Positions 34,357 to 43,327 of a DNA stretch of 64,000 nt are shown here, one piece after another (position 1 is the stretch's first letter; the number at the start of each line of letters is the position of its first letter). The stretch is from JACVRM01 sp963817375 (GTDB lineage Bacteria; Actinomycetota; Thermoleophilia; Gaiellales; Gaiellaceae). The DNA lies in assembly GCA_963817375.1 (NCBI GenBank), contig CAWFOB010000002.1, positions 62,001 through 126,000 on the forward strand. Direction: 5' to 3'. Both the position numbers and the translations under genes were made by a program. Under the pieces are notes generated by a model. That model was given only the letters and a program-made list of their open reading frames with translations, made no database searches and had not been told where the DNA came from.

Positions 34357-35213
34357 GCGAGCCTGCGCGCCGCGGCCTCGGCCGCGGCTTCGAGGTGCTG
34401 ATCGGCGGCGGCTCCGAGCCGCAGCTGATGCACATGCCCGTGGAGATGATCCATGCGAACCCGCGCCAGCCCCGGCGCCGGTTCGAGCAGGAGGCGACGA
34501 ACGGCCTCGCCGAGTCCGTCCGCGCACAGGGGCTCATCCAGCCGGTTGTCGTCCGGCAGCGCGAGGCCGGCGGCTACGAGCTCATCGCCGGCGAGCGCCG
34601 CTGGCGCGCCGCCCAGGAGGCCGGGCTGCCGACCGTCCCGGCGATCGTGCGCGAGGCCGACGACCGCGACGCGCTCCTGCTTGGACTGGTCGAGAACGTG
34701 GCGCGCGAGCAGCTCTCCCCGGTCGAAGAGTCGCGCGCCTACGCCGTGCTCGTCGACGAGTTCGACCTCTCGCTCGGCGAGGTCGCCGACCGCGTCGGCA
34801 AGGCGAAGCCGACCGTCTCGAACCGGTTGCGCCTGCTGGAGCTGCCCGACGACGTGCTCGCCATGCTCGAGCGCGGCGAGCTCACGGAGGGCCATGCACG
34901 CGCGGTGCTGGCGGTTCCGGATCACGAGGGCCGGCGGAAGCTTGCACGTCAGATCGTGCGCAGCGGCATGTCGGTCCGCGCTGCGGAGCGCGCCGCCCGG
35001 TGGGCCGGCGCCCGCCGCAAGCCGCAGAAGGGCCGGTCGTCGGTCGACCCGGCGCTCGCGGAGCGGGTGGGCGAGGCGGTCAAGGGACTGCTCGGCCGCG
35101 ACGCGTCCGTGCGGCCGGGGCGGATCGAGATCCCCTACACCGACCGCTGGGATCTCGCCGAGCTCGCCGAAGCGCTCGAGCGCGCGTCGGTCCGCGCCGC
35201 CAAGAGCGCCTGA
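34353..35213 (+). CDS. parB: chromosome partitioning protein ParB
   Basis: A 286-residue CTPase that loads at parS sites and recruits SMC. It begins RRGLGRGFEVLIG, the usual ParA-stimulating N-terminus; the CTP-binding region contains NPRQPRRRFEQE, ELIAGERRWRAAQ and ENVAREQLSPVEESRAY; the helix-turn-helix reads LGEVADRVGKAKPTVSNRLRLLEL. A C-terminal dimerisation domain follows. No perfect parS site was seen in the window. Confidence 0.95.
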   Translation: MSEPARRGLGRGFEVLIGGGSEPQLMHMPVEMIHANPRQPRRRFEQEATNGLAESVRAQGLIQPVVVRQREAGGYELIAGERRWRAAQEAGLPTVPAIVREADDRDALLLGLVENVAREQLSPVEESRAYAVLVDEFDLSLGEVADRVGKAKPTVSNRLRLLELPDDVLAMLERGELTEGHARAVLAVPDHEGRRKLARQIVRSGMSVRAAERAARWAGARRKPQKGRSSVDPALAERVGEAVKGLLGRDASVRPGRIEIPYTDRWDLAELAEALERASVRAAKSA

Positions 35214-35319
35214 AGGGCCGCCCGCGCGACGGCGGGCAGAGCGAACTCGTAAGGCCCAGCGCCAGGTTGCGAAGGGTGTCCAGCCGGTCGCGGAGCAGGC
35301 GGTCGTCCGGCAACGGGAG

Positions 35320-35393
35320 TGGGCGATCCTGGACTCGAACCAGGGACCTCCGCCTTATCAGAGCGGCGCTCTAACCAGCTGAGCTAATCGCCC
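35320..35393 (-). tRNA. tRNA-Ile (anticodon GAT)
   Basis: On the minus strand the sequence folds as a 74-base tRNA: acceptor GGGCGAT pairs with ATCGCCC, D-arm TAGCTCAGCTGGTTAGAG, anticodon arm CGCTCTGATAAGGCGG with GAT, and T-arm CCTGGTTCGAGTCCAGG. The discriminator base is A. The CCA end is not encoded. It lies between parB and the nuclease gene, opposite to both. Nothing else is visible in 35214-35319. Confidence 0.95.
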
Positions 35394-35486
35394 GCGCGGC
35401 TCGGGATTGTAGCCACCGCCGGCCTGTTAAGCCCCGCACGCCAACGGTTGTCCGACATGCGCCTCGCTAACATCAGAAGAGTCGTC

Positions 35487-35981
35487 ATGCAGGAGATGGT
35501 CATCTACGGGGTGAGCTTCGATCTGGTCGGCAAACAGCCGATCGTGCTGCTGAAGACGGCGGACGGGAACCGCTACCTGCCCATCTGGATCGGCCAGCCG
35601 GAGGCGGCCGCGATCCTCATGAAGCTCCAGGGCGCGTCCACCCCGCGGCCGATGACGCACGACCTGTTCGCCGACACACTCGAGCAGCTCGAAGCCCAGG
35701 TCGTCCGCATCACCGTCACCGAGTTGAAGGACAACACCTTCTACGCGTCGATCACCGTCCAGCAGAACGGCTCCGAGGTCGAGATCGACTCGCGGCCGTC
35801 CGATGCGATCGCGCTGGCCGTCCGCGCCGACGCCCCGATCTTTGCCGCGGAGCGCGTGATCGAGGAGTCCGCGATCGAGTTCGAGGGCGAGGAGGTCAAC
35901 GAGGAGGAGATCGTCTCCGACTTCCGCAAGTTCCTCGAGAACGTCACCCCGGACGAATTCGCCGTCGAGGAAGAAGAGTAA
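35487..35981 (+). CDS. BFN-domain (DUF151) bifunctional nuclease family protein
   Basis: A 164-residue BFN-family protein. The conserved core reads YGVSFDLVGKQPIVLLK, RYLPIWIGQPEAAAI, MTHDLFADTL and RPSDAIALAVRADAPI. Plant members have RNase/DNase activity; bacterial function is not firmly known. ATG 35487 was chosen over TTG 35448 and ATG 35457 because homology starts at EMVIYGVSFD and an AGAAG motif lies a few bases upstream. The C-terminus is very acidic (FAVEEEE). Confidence 0.88.
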   Translation: MQEMVIYGVSFDLVGKQPIVLLKTADGNRYLPIWIGQPEAAAILMKLQGASTPRPMTHDLFADTLEQLEAQVVRITVTELKDNTFYASITVQQNGSEVEIDSRPSDAIALAVRADAPIFAAERVIEESAIEFEGEEVNEEEIVSDFRKFLENVTPDEFAVEEEE

Positions 35982-35984
35982 TGC

Positions 35985-36028
35985 CAGGGGCTGTCCCCCA
36001 GGGGCTGTCCCCGCAGGGGGCTGTCCCA
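35985..36028 (+). repeat. 14-bp tandem repeat CAGGGGCTGTCCCC x3
   Basis: Directly after the nuclease stop codon are two identical units CAGGGGCTGTCCCC (35985-35998, 35999-36012) and a third with one extra G and a variant end (36014-36028); a decayed piece (AGCTGTCC) follows. Each unit is nearly self-complementary through GGGG and CCCC, so the transcript could form stacked hairpins. There are no spacers, so it is not a CRISPR array. It fills the gap to the convergent L,D-transpeptidase gene. Confidence 0.7.
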
Positions 36029-36066
36029 CTAGCTGTCCGGGGTCCCAGCTCTTACCGCGCAGCAGA

Positions 36067-37419
36067 TCAGTAATGAACGATGACGGTGGTGCCGTAGCCG
36101 TTCAGTGAAAAGAGACGCGGGGCAAGCCACATCGGGATCCGCACGCAGCCGTGTGACGCCGGGTAGGCAGGCACGTCCGGGTAGCCGTGGATCGCGAAGC
36201 CGCGCAGGAAGTACATCGGGTAGTAGAGGACCCAGTCGAACCCGACCACCTTGCGGTACACGTGAAAGGTGCCGACCGGCGTGTTCCCGGTCGCGCCTGT
36301 AGAGACGTGCGAGATCAGCACGACCTTGCCGTCGCGGACGAGGAAGAGGACCTGCTTCGTCTTGTCGACCTCGATGTGGTCGCCGCCCCCGAACTCTGGA
36401 GTCGGGCGGGTCGAGGCCGCGAGCGCCTGCCAGAAGCGGCTGTCCGGGAGCCCCGTGCGGGGGAGGCCGTGGACGTTCTGGAACGCGAGCACGGCATCCG
36501 AGTCGTCGGCCGAGAAGACATCGTCGACCTGCTCGAGCGCGTAGCCCTGGGCGTCCAGCCGCTGCGCGAGATCGAGCACCCCCGCGCCTTGCGAGCCGAG
36601 GCGGAGGTCGGGCATGCGGACAGCGGTGTCGAGCAGCCGTGACGCGGGACGGTAGCCCGCTTCAGGCCTGAGCCTCGCGACCACCCGGTACGCCGCTGTC
36701 CCGGTCGTGGCGAGCGGGAGCCGGACGACGGCCCGACCGGTCGCGGAGTGCACCAGCTGCCCGCGCCGGTAGACGCTGACGGTCACGCGCCCCGCGCCGA
36801 TGGGGTCGACGGTGGCGATCGCGGCGGCGTGGCTGCCCACGACCGGCGCGCCCGCGACCTCGAGCTCCACGGTCGGCAGGATCGTCACCGGCACCGCGGC
36901 GGAGGCGACGTTGCCGAGGAGCACCTTGTACGCGGCCGGCGTGCGCGGGCGGATCGCGATGCGGAAGCTGCCGTCGCGTTTGACCGAGCCGTACGCCGTG
37001 ATGCGGCCGGCCCGCGAGACCTTGACCTGTGAGCCGGCGAGGGTGGGCACGACGCGCCCCGTCAACCAGGCGCGCTGCCCAGTCGGCGTCTCCGCCGGCG
37101 CGCGCAGGGTGAGCGCGACGGAGGTGACCGTGAACGTGGTGCGCGTCTCCTCCCCCGTCGCGGAGGCGCCGATTGCCGCGACCGTCCAGCGGCCGGCGGG
37201 AAACGATCTCGTCACGCTCGGGCCGGCCGCAGTCGCCCCGCCGGGCAGCTCCCAGCGATACGAGGCCGCGTCGCCGGAAGCCGTCAGCGTGGTGGTGAGC
37301 GGCGCAGCGCCCACGGCCGGCGAGGCCGTGACGGACACGGACGGGGCAGCGGCGAACGCCGCCTGGACCGGCATGGCGGCGAACACCACGGCGACGGCGA
37401 GCACGCGGCGCACACCCAA
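36067..37419 (-). CDS. secreted L,D-transpeptidase with peptidoglycan-binding domain
   Basis: A 450-residue exported enzyme forming 3-3 cross-links in peptidoglycan. Residues 1-25 are a signal peptide. An N-terminal PKD/Ig-like region is followed by a further beta domain, a PG_binding_1 domain (about 270-325, RLGSQGAGVLDLAQRLDAQG and FQNVHGLPRTG) and the C-terminal YkuD catalytic domain with HGYPDVPAYPASHGCVRIP; the nucleophile is C425. It belongs to a group of envelope genes running to 50.7 kb. Confidence 0.9.
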   Translation of the reverse strand: MGVRRVLAVAVVFAAMPVQAAFAAAPSVSVTASPAVGAAPLTTTLTASGDAASYRWELPGGATAAGPSVTRSFPAGRWTVAAIGASATGEETRTTFTVTSVALTLRAPAETPTGQRAWLTGRVVPTLAGSQVKVSRAGRITAYGSVKRDGSFRIAIRPRTPAAYKVLLGNVASAAVPVTILPTVELEVAGAPVVGSHAAAIATVDPIGAGRVTVSVYRRGQLVHSATGRAVVRLPLATTGTAAYRVVARLRPEAGYRPASRLLDTAVRMPDLRLGSQGAGVLDLAQRLDAQGYALEQVDDVFSADDSDAVLAFQNVHGLPRTGLPDSRFWQALAASTRPTPEFGGGDHIEVDKTKQVLFLVRDGKVVLISHVSTGATGNTPVGTFHVYRKVVGFDWVLYYPMYFLRGFAIHGYPDVPAYPASHGCVRIPMWLAPRLFSLNGYGTTVIVHY

Positions 37420-37427
37420 AGAGTAGG

Positions 37428-38108
37428 TCAGGTTGTGACGGCTGCGATGAGCGCGATGGCGTTGAAGGCGCCGTGGACGAACATCCCCGGAATGACGCTG
37501 TCAGTGCGGTTGCGGATGTACGCGAGCCCGGCGCCGAAGAAGGTGAAGACCGGGAGGGCAGCCGGGATGCCGTGGACCAGGGCGAACAGAAACCCGACGA
37601 GGAGGATCGCCGGCCACTCGCCGTAGCGCACGAGCAGCGTGAAGCCGAGGCCCCTGAACGTCAGCTCCTCGACGATCGGGACGAAGCAGGCAATCAGCAG
37701 GAAGTTGGCCGCGAACTGGGCCGCGTGACCCGAGTCCCAGCCCGTCGGCGTCAGCCCCTGGTCCTTGCCCGGCTGGAGCAGCGGGCTCTCCACGGCGAGG
37801 ATGACGTAGACGGCGACGATGAGCGCGGCGCCGAGCCCGATCGCCCGCGGCCATGAGCGCGGCCGGTAGAGGGCGAACATCCCGCGCGCGTCGCGGAGGC
37901 CGGCGATCGCCAGCATGATCGCGAGCAGGATCACGATGAAGGTGCCCTGATTCGCCACGGTCGACCACTGGAAGACGGCGTTCTTCGGCGGGCTCTCCGT
38001 CGCGTTCCCGACGAAATTGGCGGTGGCCAGCAGGCCGACGATGGTCAGCCAGGCGATGAGCCGCCCGTCGCTCCGCGCCTCGACGGGGAGCGGCCGCGTC
38101 ATCTCCAT
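37428..38108 (-). CDS. CPBP-family intramembrane metalloprotease
   Basis: A 226-residue polytopic membrane protein of the CPBP (CaaX-protease/bacteriocin-processing) family. The three motifs are visible: EELTFRGLGF with the paired glutamates, LVHGIPAALPVF with histidine, and VHGAFNAIAL with histidine and asparagine. About six to seven membrane segments. ATG 38108 was preferred because GGAGGTG lies eight bases upstream; it overlaps the end of the HAD gene by ten bases. Substrate unknown. Confidence 0.85.
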   Translation of the reverse strand: MEMTRPLPVEARSDGRLIAWLTIVGLLATANFVGNATESPPKNAVFQWSTVANQGTFIVILLAIMLAIAGLRDARGMFALYRPRSWPRAIGLGAALIVAVYVILAVESPLLQPGKDQGLTPTGWDSGHAAQFAANFLLIACFVPIVEELTFRGLGFTLLVRYGEWPAILLVGFLFALVHGIPAALPVFTFFGAGLAYIRNRTDSVIPGMFVHGAFNAIALIAAVTT

Positions 38109-38716
38109 TCGCGAAGCACCTCCGCGAGCGGCGCCGGCGCGAAGTGGAGGCCGGCGGCCCGCGCGCCCTCCTCGTCCTCGGCGGTGTCGCCGACGTGCAG
38201 GGCCCGACCGGGCTCGACGCCGAGCCGCTCGAGCGCGATGCCGAAGATGGCCGGGTCCGGTTTCGCGGCGCCTGCCTCCGCGCAGCTCACGGCCAGGTCG
38301 AGCTCGATGCCCGTCTCGCGGAGCCGCTCGCCGAGCGAGCAGTCCCAGTTCGAGACGACGGCGAGCGCCAGGCCGCGGGCGCGGAGCCCGGCAAGCGCCT
38401 GGAGCACGCCGGGGAGCGGCCGGAAGGCGATGGCGCGCGTGAAGCCGTCCGTGAAATCGAGGTCGGCGCCGAGCGCGTCGACGAACACGCGGGCGCAGTC
38501 GCGGCGGAGCGCCGCCAGCGATGCCGCATCGTGCCCCTCGCACTTGTGGCGCGAGTAGTGCTCGACCTCGGCTCCGAACGCCTGCTCGACCGCGTGCTCG
38601 TCCCGCTCGACGCCTCCGTCGGCGAGCGCCTGCCGGAGCCGGGCGACGTGGCTGTCGAGCTCGACCAGCGTGCCGTACGCGTCGAGCGTGACCGCGTCGA
38701 GCTCGGCCGGGCTCAC
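38099..38716 (-). CDS. HAD-superfamily hydrolase
   Basis: A 205-residue HAD hydrolase. Motif I is LDAYGTLVELD with the nucleophile D12 and tyrosine two residues on; motif II SNWD; motif III lysine in GAAKPDPAIFG; motif IV HVGDTAEDEEGA. The cap domain is helical (type C1). GTG 38716 overlaps the stop of the membrane glycosyltransferase gene. Substrate unknown; it is only distantly related to the HAD at 9228-9887. Confidence 0.8.
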   Translation of the reverse strand: MSPAELDAVTLDAYGTLVELDSHVARLRQALADGGVERDEHAVEQAFGAEVEHYSRHKCEGHDAASLAALRRDCARVFVDALGADLDFTDGFTRAIAFRPLPGVLQALAGLRARGLALAVVSNWDCSLGERLRETGIELDLAVSCAEAGAAKPDPAIFGIALERLGVEPGRALHVGDTAEDEEGARAAGLHFAPAPLAEVLREWR

Positions 38717-39954
38717 GCCACCCACTGCCAGAGCGCCCACTGGACGATGAAGAGGCCGAGCAGCATCGAGCTCACGGACACGATCGCGACGTGCAGCCGC
38801 GGCCTCCCGCCGAGCGACGCGAGCGCCAGGAAGAACGGGAAGACGACGAGACCGAAGCGCGGGAGCGACTCGAGCGGCCAGCCACCGCTCGGCGAGGCCA
38901 GCGGCAGCGCCAGGCTCAACGCGGCGAAGAGTCCGTAGGGCGCGCCAAAGCGCCGCCACGCGATGACGGCGAGCGCGACGAAGAGCGCGAGGAAGGCGAG
39001 GTTCGTCAGGTTCACGGCCGCCGTCTGCAGCGGCGTCCAGTCGTGCACCGAGGGCCAGTAGACGTGGCCGCCGTCGCCGACCCAGAGCTGGCGTACACCG
39101 GCCACGCCGGAGCGGAGCCCGTCCCACACGCCGCCGAGCGGCCCGGCCGGCGAGAAGTGCCGCCAGTGGCGTTGCGCGCCCAGGAACGCCAGTGGGTGCC
39201 CGACCTGCGCCCAGAGCACGAGCGGGTAGACGCAGAACGCAGCCGGTGCGACCGCAAGCCGTGCGACAGCTCGCAGCCGCCCCGACCGCCAGGCGAGCAC
39301 TGCGACCGCCGGGAGCAGGGCGACCGCGGCGGGCCGAGTCAGCAGCGCGAGCCCGCAGGCGGCCCCGGCCTCGAGGAAGCGCCCGCGCTCGGCGAGCAGG
39401 AAGGCGCCGACCGCGAGCAGCAGGAAGAGCGACTCCGTGTACACCGCCCCGAGGAACAGCGACATGGGGAACACGGCGACGTACAGGACGGTGCGCCGCG
39501 CGCCGTCGGCGCCGAGCCGCGTCTCCGCCAGCCGGTAGAGCAGCATGAAGGCGGCGAGCCCGCACGCCAGCGAAATCGCGATCCCGGCCAGGATGTAGTG
39601 GCCGCCGAGAAGCCGCCCGAGCAGCGCGACGCTTGCGGGGTAGAGCGGGAAGAAGGCGGCGTCGTGGGCGTGCGCGCCGTACCCGTGCTCGGCGATGCGG
39701 AGGAACCAGACGCTGTCCCAGCGTGCCCACACGTCGGTGACGCGTCCGAGATCGTGGGTCAGGGCGGGGTCGTCCCATTTCCACGCTTTCGGGTTCCGGC
39801 TACCGTCGAGCGCGGTGAGCGCGAGCAGCGCGGCGAGCCAGATCGCGGCCCGGCTCCACAGGAAGATTTCGACGGCCGGATTCCGCGCGGCCGGCGGGCG
39901 GTGCGCCTCGGAATCCCGCGCGCGGGCGGTGCGCACCCGTTGACCGACGCCCAC
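38713..39954 (-). CDS. PIG-V-like membrane mannosyltransferase (GT-C)
   Basis: A 413-residue polytopic protein resembling PIG-V family mannosyltransferases, which use polyprenol-linked mannose on the outer face of the membrane. The conserved loop after the first membrane helix reads VWARWDSVWFLRIAEHGY, followed by AAFFPLYPASVALLGRLLGG. About ten to eleven membrane helices follow. GTG 39954 was chosen; GTG 39936 is also possible. It forms an operon with the HAD and CPBP genes by start-stop overlaps. Confidence 0.75.
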   Translation of the reverse strand: MGVGQRVRTARARDSEAHRPPAARNPAVEIFLWSRAAIWLAALLALTALDGSRNPKAWKWDDPALTHDLGRVTDVWARWDSVWFLRIAEHGYGAHAHDAAFFPLYPASVALLGRLLGGHYILAGIAISLACGLAAFMLLYRLAETRLGADGARRTVLYVAVFPMSLFLGAVYTESLFLLLAVGAFLLAERGRFLEAGAACGLALLTRPAAVALLPAVAVLAWRSGRLRAVARLAVAPAAFCVYPLVLWAQVGHPLAFLGAQRHWRHFSPAGPLGGVWDGLRSGVAGVRQLWVGDGGHVYWPSVHDWTPLQTAAVNLTNLAFLALFVALAVIAWRRFGAPYGLFAALSLALPLASPSGGWPLESLPRFGLVVFPFFLALASLGGRPRLHVAIVSVSSMLLGLFIVQWALWQWVA

Positions 39955-39976
39955 GACGCGCCGATGATAACGGCCC

Positions 39977-40381
39977 GTGGCCGACCGCCTGTTCAGCGTC
40001 CAGGAAGCGAACGAGGCGCTCGAGACCGTTCGTCCGCTCGCCGAGGAGATGGTGCGCCGCCGCCGGGCGCTGCGCGAGCTCGAGGAGGAGCACGAGGCGC
40101 TTGCAGCGGCGGCGGCAGGGAACGGGCACGGGTTCGATCCCCGGTCGGCCGAGGCGCGCATGGAGGCGGCGCGGCATGAGCAGACGGCGCTGGCCGAGTG
40201 CGTGGCGCGGATCCAGGCCGCCGGCGTCCAGGTCAAGGACCTCGACACCGGCCTCGTTGACTTCCCGTCCGAGCGCGACGGCGACGTGGTGCTCCTCTGC
40301 TGGCGTGTGGGCGAGCCGGAGATCGGCTGGTGGCATACGGTCGAGGAGGGCTTCGCCGGCCGCAAGCCGCTGACGGAGTAA
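39977..40381 (+). CDS. DUF2203-family protein
   Basis: A 134-residue cytoplasmic protein of the DUF2203 family. It starts RLFSVQEANEALETVRPLAEEM, then a predicted coiled coil (RRRALRELEEEHEALAA), and ends in the conserved GDVVLLCWRVGEPEIGWWHTVEEGFAGR. No function is established for the family. It is divergent from the mannosyltransferase gene with 22 bases between starts. Confidence 0.8.
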   Translation: MADRLFSVQEANEALETVRPLAEEMVRRRRALRELEEEHEALAAAAAGNGHGFDPRSAEARMEAARHEQTALAECVARIQAAGVQVKDLDTGLVDFPSERDGDVVLLCWRVGEPEIGWWHTVEEGFAGRKPLTE

Positions 40382-40419
40382 GGGGCCTGCCCGTCCGACG
40401 GCGCACGTAAAGAAGCGGC

Positions 40420-41133
40420 ATGCCCTCGTGGACGCGCGCCGCCGTTGCCCTCGCTGCGATCGTGGCGGCGGCGATCATCGCCAAGCTCGTCGACCGCTGG
40501 ATGGCCCGGCGCGAGCTCGCGCCGGAGGCCGTCACTCGCTACCGCGTGCTGCGGCGCACCGTCATGGTCGCCATCGTCGCGTTCGGGATCCTCTCGGCGC
40601 TGCTCGTGATCCCGTCGGTACGTGCGATCGCGGGCGGCGTGCTCGCCTCCACGGCGGTCATCGCGCTCATCGTCGGCTTTGCCGCCCAGTCGACGCTCTC
40701 CAACTTCGTCGCCGGGCTGTTCATCGCCTTCGCGCAGCCGCTGCGGCTCGGCGACCGCGTCTCGGTCGCCGGGGAGGAGGGCGTCGTCGAGGAGATCGGC
40801 CTGACCTACACGTTCATCCGCACGCCGGGCGGAGACCGGGTGATCGTGCCGAACAGCAAATTGGCCTCGGATACCATCCACAACTCCACGATCGTCAGCC
40901 GCGAGAAGGTTGCCCAGATCACCGTGCAGGTACCGCTTGACAAGGATCTCGCGCAGGTCGTCGACCTGTTGCGCTCCGAAACCGACGCCGACGTCTCGGT
41001 GACGGCGCTGGACGGCGCCGCGACCGTCACCGTGCGCGCTCCGGCCCCCGATGCCGCCGCGGCCGAGCGGCTCGCGAGCGACCTGCGGATCCGCGCGCAC
41101 GCCCGCCTGCGTGAGGCCGGCGTCCTGCCGTGA
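40420..41133 (+). CDS. small-conductance mechanosensitive channel MscS family
   Basis: A 237-residue short MscS-type channel. Three membrane segments: 6-23, 48-66 and 74-108; the pore-lining third helix is VIALIVGFAAQSTLSNFVAGLFIA. The beta domain shows RLGDRVSVAGEEGVVEEIGLTYTFIRTPGGDRVIVPNS, split by strands. It protects cells against hypo-osmotic shock. The stop overlaps the GTG of the penicillin-binding protein gene. Trehalose genes downstream are also linked to osmotic stress, although not in the same operon. Confidence 0.9.
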   Translation: MPSWTRAAVALAAIVAAAIIAKLVDRWMARRELAPEAVTRYRVLRRTVMVAIVAFGILSALLVIPSVRAIAGGVLASTAVIALIVGFAAQSTLSNFVAGLFIAFAQPLRLGDRVSVAGEEGVVEEIGLTYTFIRTPGGDRVIVPNSKLASDTIHNSTIVSREKVAQITVQVPLDKDLAQVVDLLRSETDADVSVTALDGAATVTVRAPAPDAAAAERLASDLRIRAHARLREAGVLP

Positions 41134-43327
41134 GCCCGCCTCCGAGGTTCCGGCGCCCCGAGCTCGTGCCGGGCCAGCGCCGACGCCGGCGCCGGCGGGA
41201 GCGCGCCGCGCAGCGCCGCCGCCGTACGCTCGTCATTCTCGGCATCTGCCTGCTCGTGGTCTTCGGGCTGGTTGCCGCCACCTTCGGCGGCGCCGCGGCC
41301 GCGCTGAACAACTGCAGCCTCAACTCGCTCCAGCCCGTGTCGCAGGGCCAGAACTCGATCGTCTACGACGGCAACGGGGCGATCCTCGGCTCGATCCCGA
41401 CGGAGCGCAACCGCCAGGTGGTCGCGTTGCAGAACGTGTCGAGCTGGATGCAGCGAGGGACGATCGCGATCGAGGACCGGCGCTTCTACCAGCACGGCGG
41501 CGTCGACTGGGAGGGCATCCTGCGCGCCGCCGTCAAGGACATCCAGGCGGGCCGCGCCGTCCAGGGCGCGTCGACGATCACCCAGCAGCTCGTCCGCAAT
41601 CTCTATCCGATCTCGAACCAGCGGACGCTCGACCGCAAGATCAAGGAGGCGTGCCTCGCCATGAAGCTGAGCGACAAGTGGTCGAAGCCGCGGATCCTCG
41701 ACGAGTACCTGAACGCCGTGTACTACGGCAATCACGCGTACGGCGTGAAGGCGGCCGCACAGACGTACTTCAGCGAGAAGCCGCGCTACCTCACCCCGGC
41801 CCAGGCGGCGCTGCTGGCCGGTCTCACCCAGGCGCCGTCGGACTACGACCCGTTCATCCATCCGGATCTCGCGCTGGATCGGAGGAACGAGGTCTTGCGC
41901 GCCATGCTCGGCAACGGCGACCTCACGCGGCGCCAGTACCGCGACGCGGTGGCCTCGCCGCTCGGGCTTCGCGACGGGCGCCGCAAGTACGACATCCGCT
42001 ACGTCAGCCCGCGCGACCGCTACTTCTTCAACTACGTCTACGACGAGCTGGTCGCGCAGTACGGCGCCAGCACGGTGCGCACAGGTGGGCTCAAGGTCTA
42101 CACGACCGTCGACCGCCGCCTTCAGCGCGAAGCCGCAAATGCCATCCGCGGCCGCCTCGACCTCGGCACCGACCCGGCGGCGGCCGTCGTCAGCATCGAT
42201 CCACGAAACGGCCAGATCAAGGCCATGACGGCGGTCGTGCCCGGACGGCGCGAGAACGACTTCAACCTCGCTTCGCAGGCGCGCCGCCAGGCGGGATCGA
42301 CGTTCAAGGCGTTCGTGCTGGCTACGGCGATCAAGCAGGGCATCGACCCGGCGACGACGTCGTACCTCTCGGCACCGTTCCACTACCAGCCGGACCCGCT
42401 CTCGGCGCCGTGGGACGTGCACACCTACGACGACACCTACTCGGGCGGGATCAGCATCGAACAGGCGACGCTGCAGTCGGACAACACCGTGTACGCACGG
42501 CTCACGCTCGACGTCGGCCCCGAGAACGTCGCCGAGACGGCGCACGACCTCGGCATCACGACGGCGCTCCCGCCGTACCCGTCGATGGGGCTCGGCTCGA
42601 TCGCCGTCTCGCCGCTCGAGATGACGTCCGCCTACGCGACCTTCGCCAACGGCGGGATCGCCTCGCGGCCGACCGGGATCCGCAGGGTCGTCCTGAGCGA
42701 CGGCACGGTCGATCGCGACGCCGGCTGGGGCGTGCCCGACCAGCACCAAGCGATCCCGGACTGGGTCGCCGGCGAGGTGACGCGCATCCTCGGCGAGAAC
42801 ATCCAGTCGGGCACGGGTGTCGCGGCCAACTTCGGCCGCCCGGCCGCCGGCAAGACGGGGACGACGACCGATCATGCCGACGCCTGGTTCTGCGGCTACA
42901 CGCCGAACCTGACCACCTCGGTGTGGGTCGGCTACCCGCGCGGAGAGGTCCCGATGACCGACGTGCACGGCATCGCGGTCGCGGGCGGCACCTTCCCGGC
43001 GGAGATCTGGCACGACTACATGGAGAAGGCGACGGCCGGGACGCCGGATCACGGGTTCGCGGCGCCCCGCGGGACGCCGGACTGGCTGCCGTACTACCGC
43101 GGCCAGTACCAGTGGCAGGGCGGCGGCTACTACAACAGCTACGGCGGCTCGTCCTCGGGGACGACGACTACGTCGACGACGACGGTGCCGACGACCACGC
43201 CCCGGCGCAGCAGCAGCAGGCGCCGCCCCCGGTCCAGCAGAAGACGACCCCGCCTCCTCCCGCGAACAACACGCCGTCGCCGGGCACGCCGAACGCCGGG
43301 CGGCACCAGCCGCCTCCTGACCAGTAG
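41130..43327 (+). CDS. class A penicillin-binding protein, C-terminal tail frameshifted
   Basis: Bifunctional peptidoglycan synthase. Basic cytoplasmic N-terminus, membrane anchor at about 33-58, a GT51 transglycosylase domain with E115 in AIEDRRFYQHGG and ASTITQQLVRNLYP, and a transpeptidase domain with S390 and K393 (GSTFK), SDN near 451 and KTGT at 575-578. The frame stays open after the Ser/Thr linker GSSSGTTTTSTTT, but near 43200 a shift of one base gives a typical APAQQQQAPPPVQQ proline-glutamine tail ending QPPPDQ at TAG 43325-43327. Without the shift it would fuse to the next membrane protein. The enzyme core is intact. Confidence 0.88.

Noticed and set aside
35985..36028. Possible CRISPR array
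   Set aside because: Units are 14-15 bases, directly adjacent and without spacers; no cas genes are nearby.
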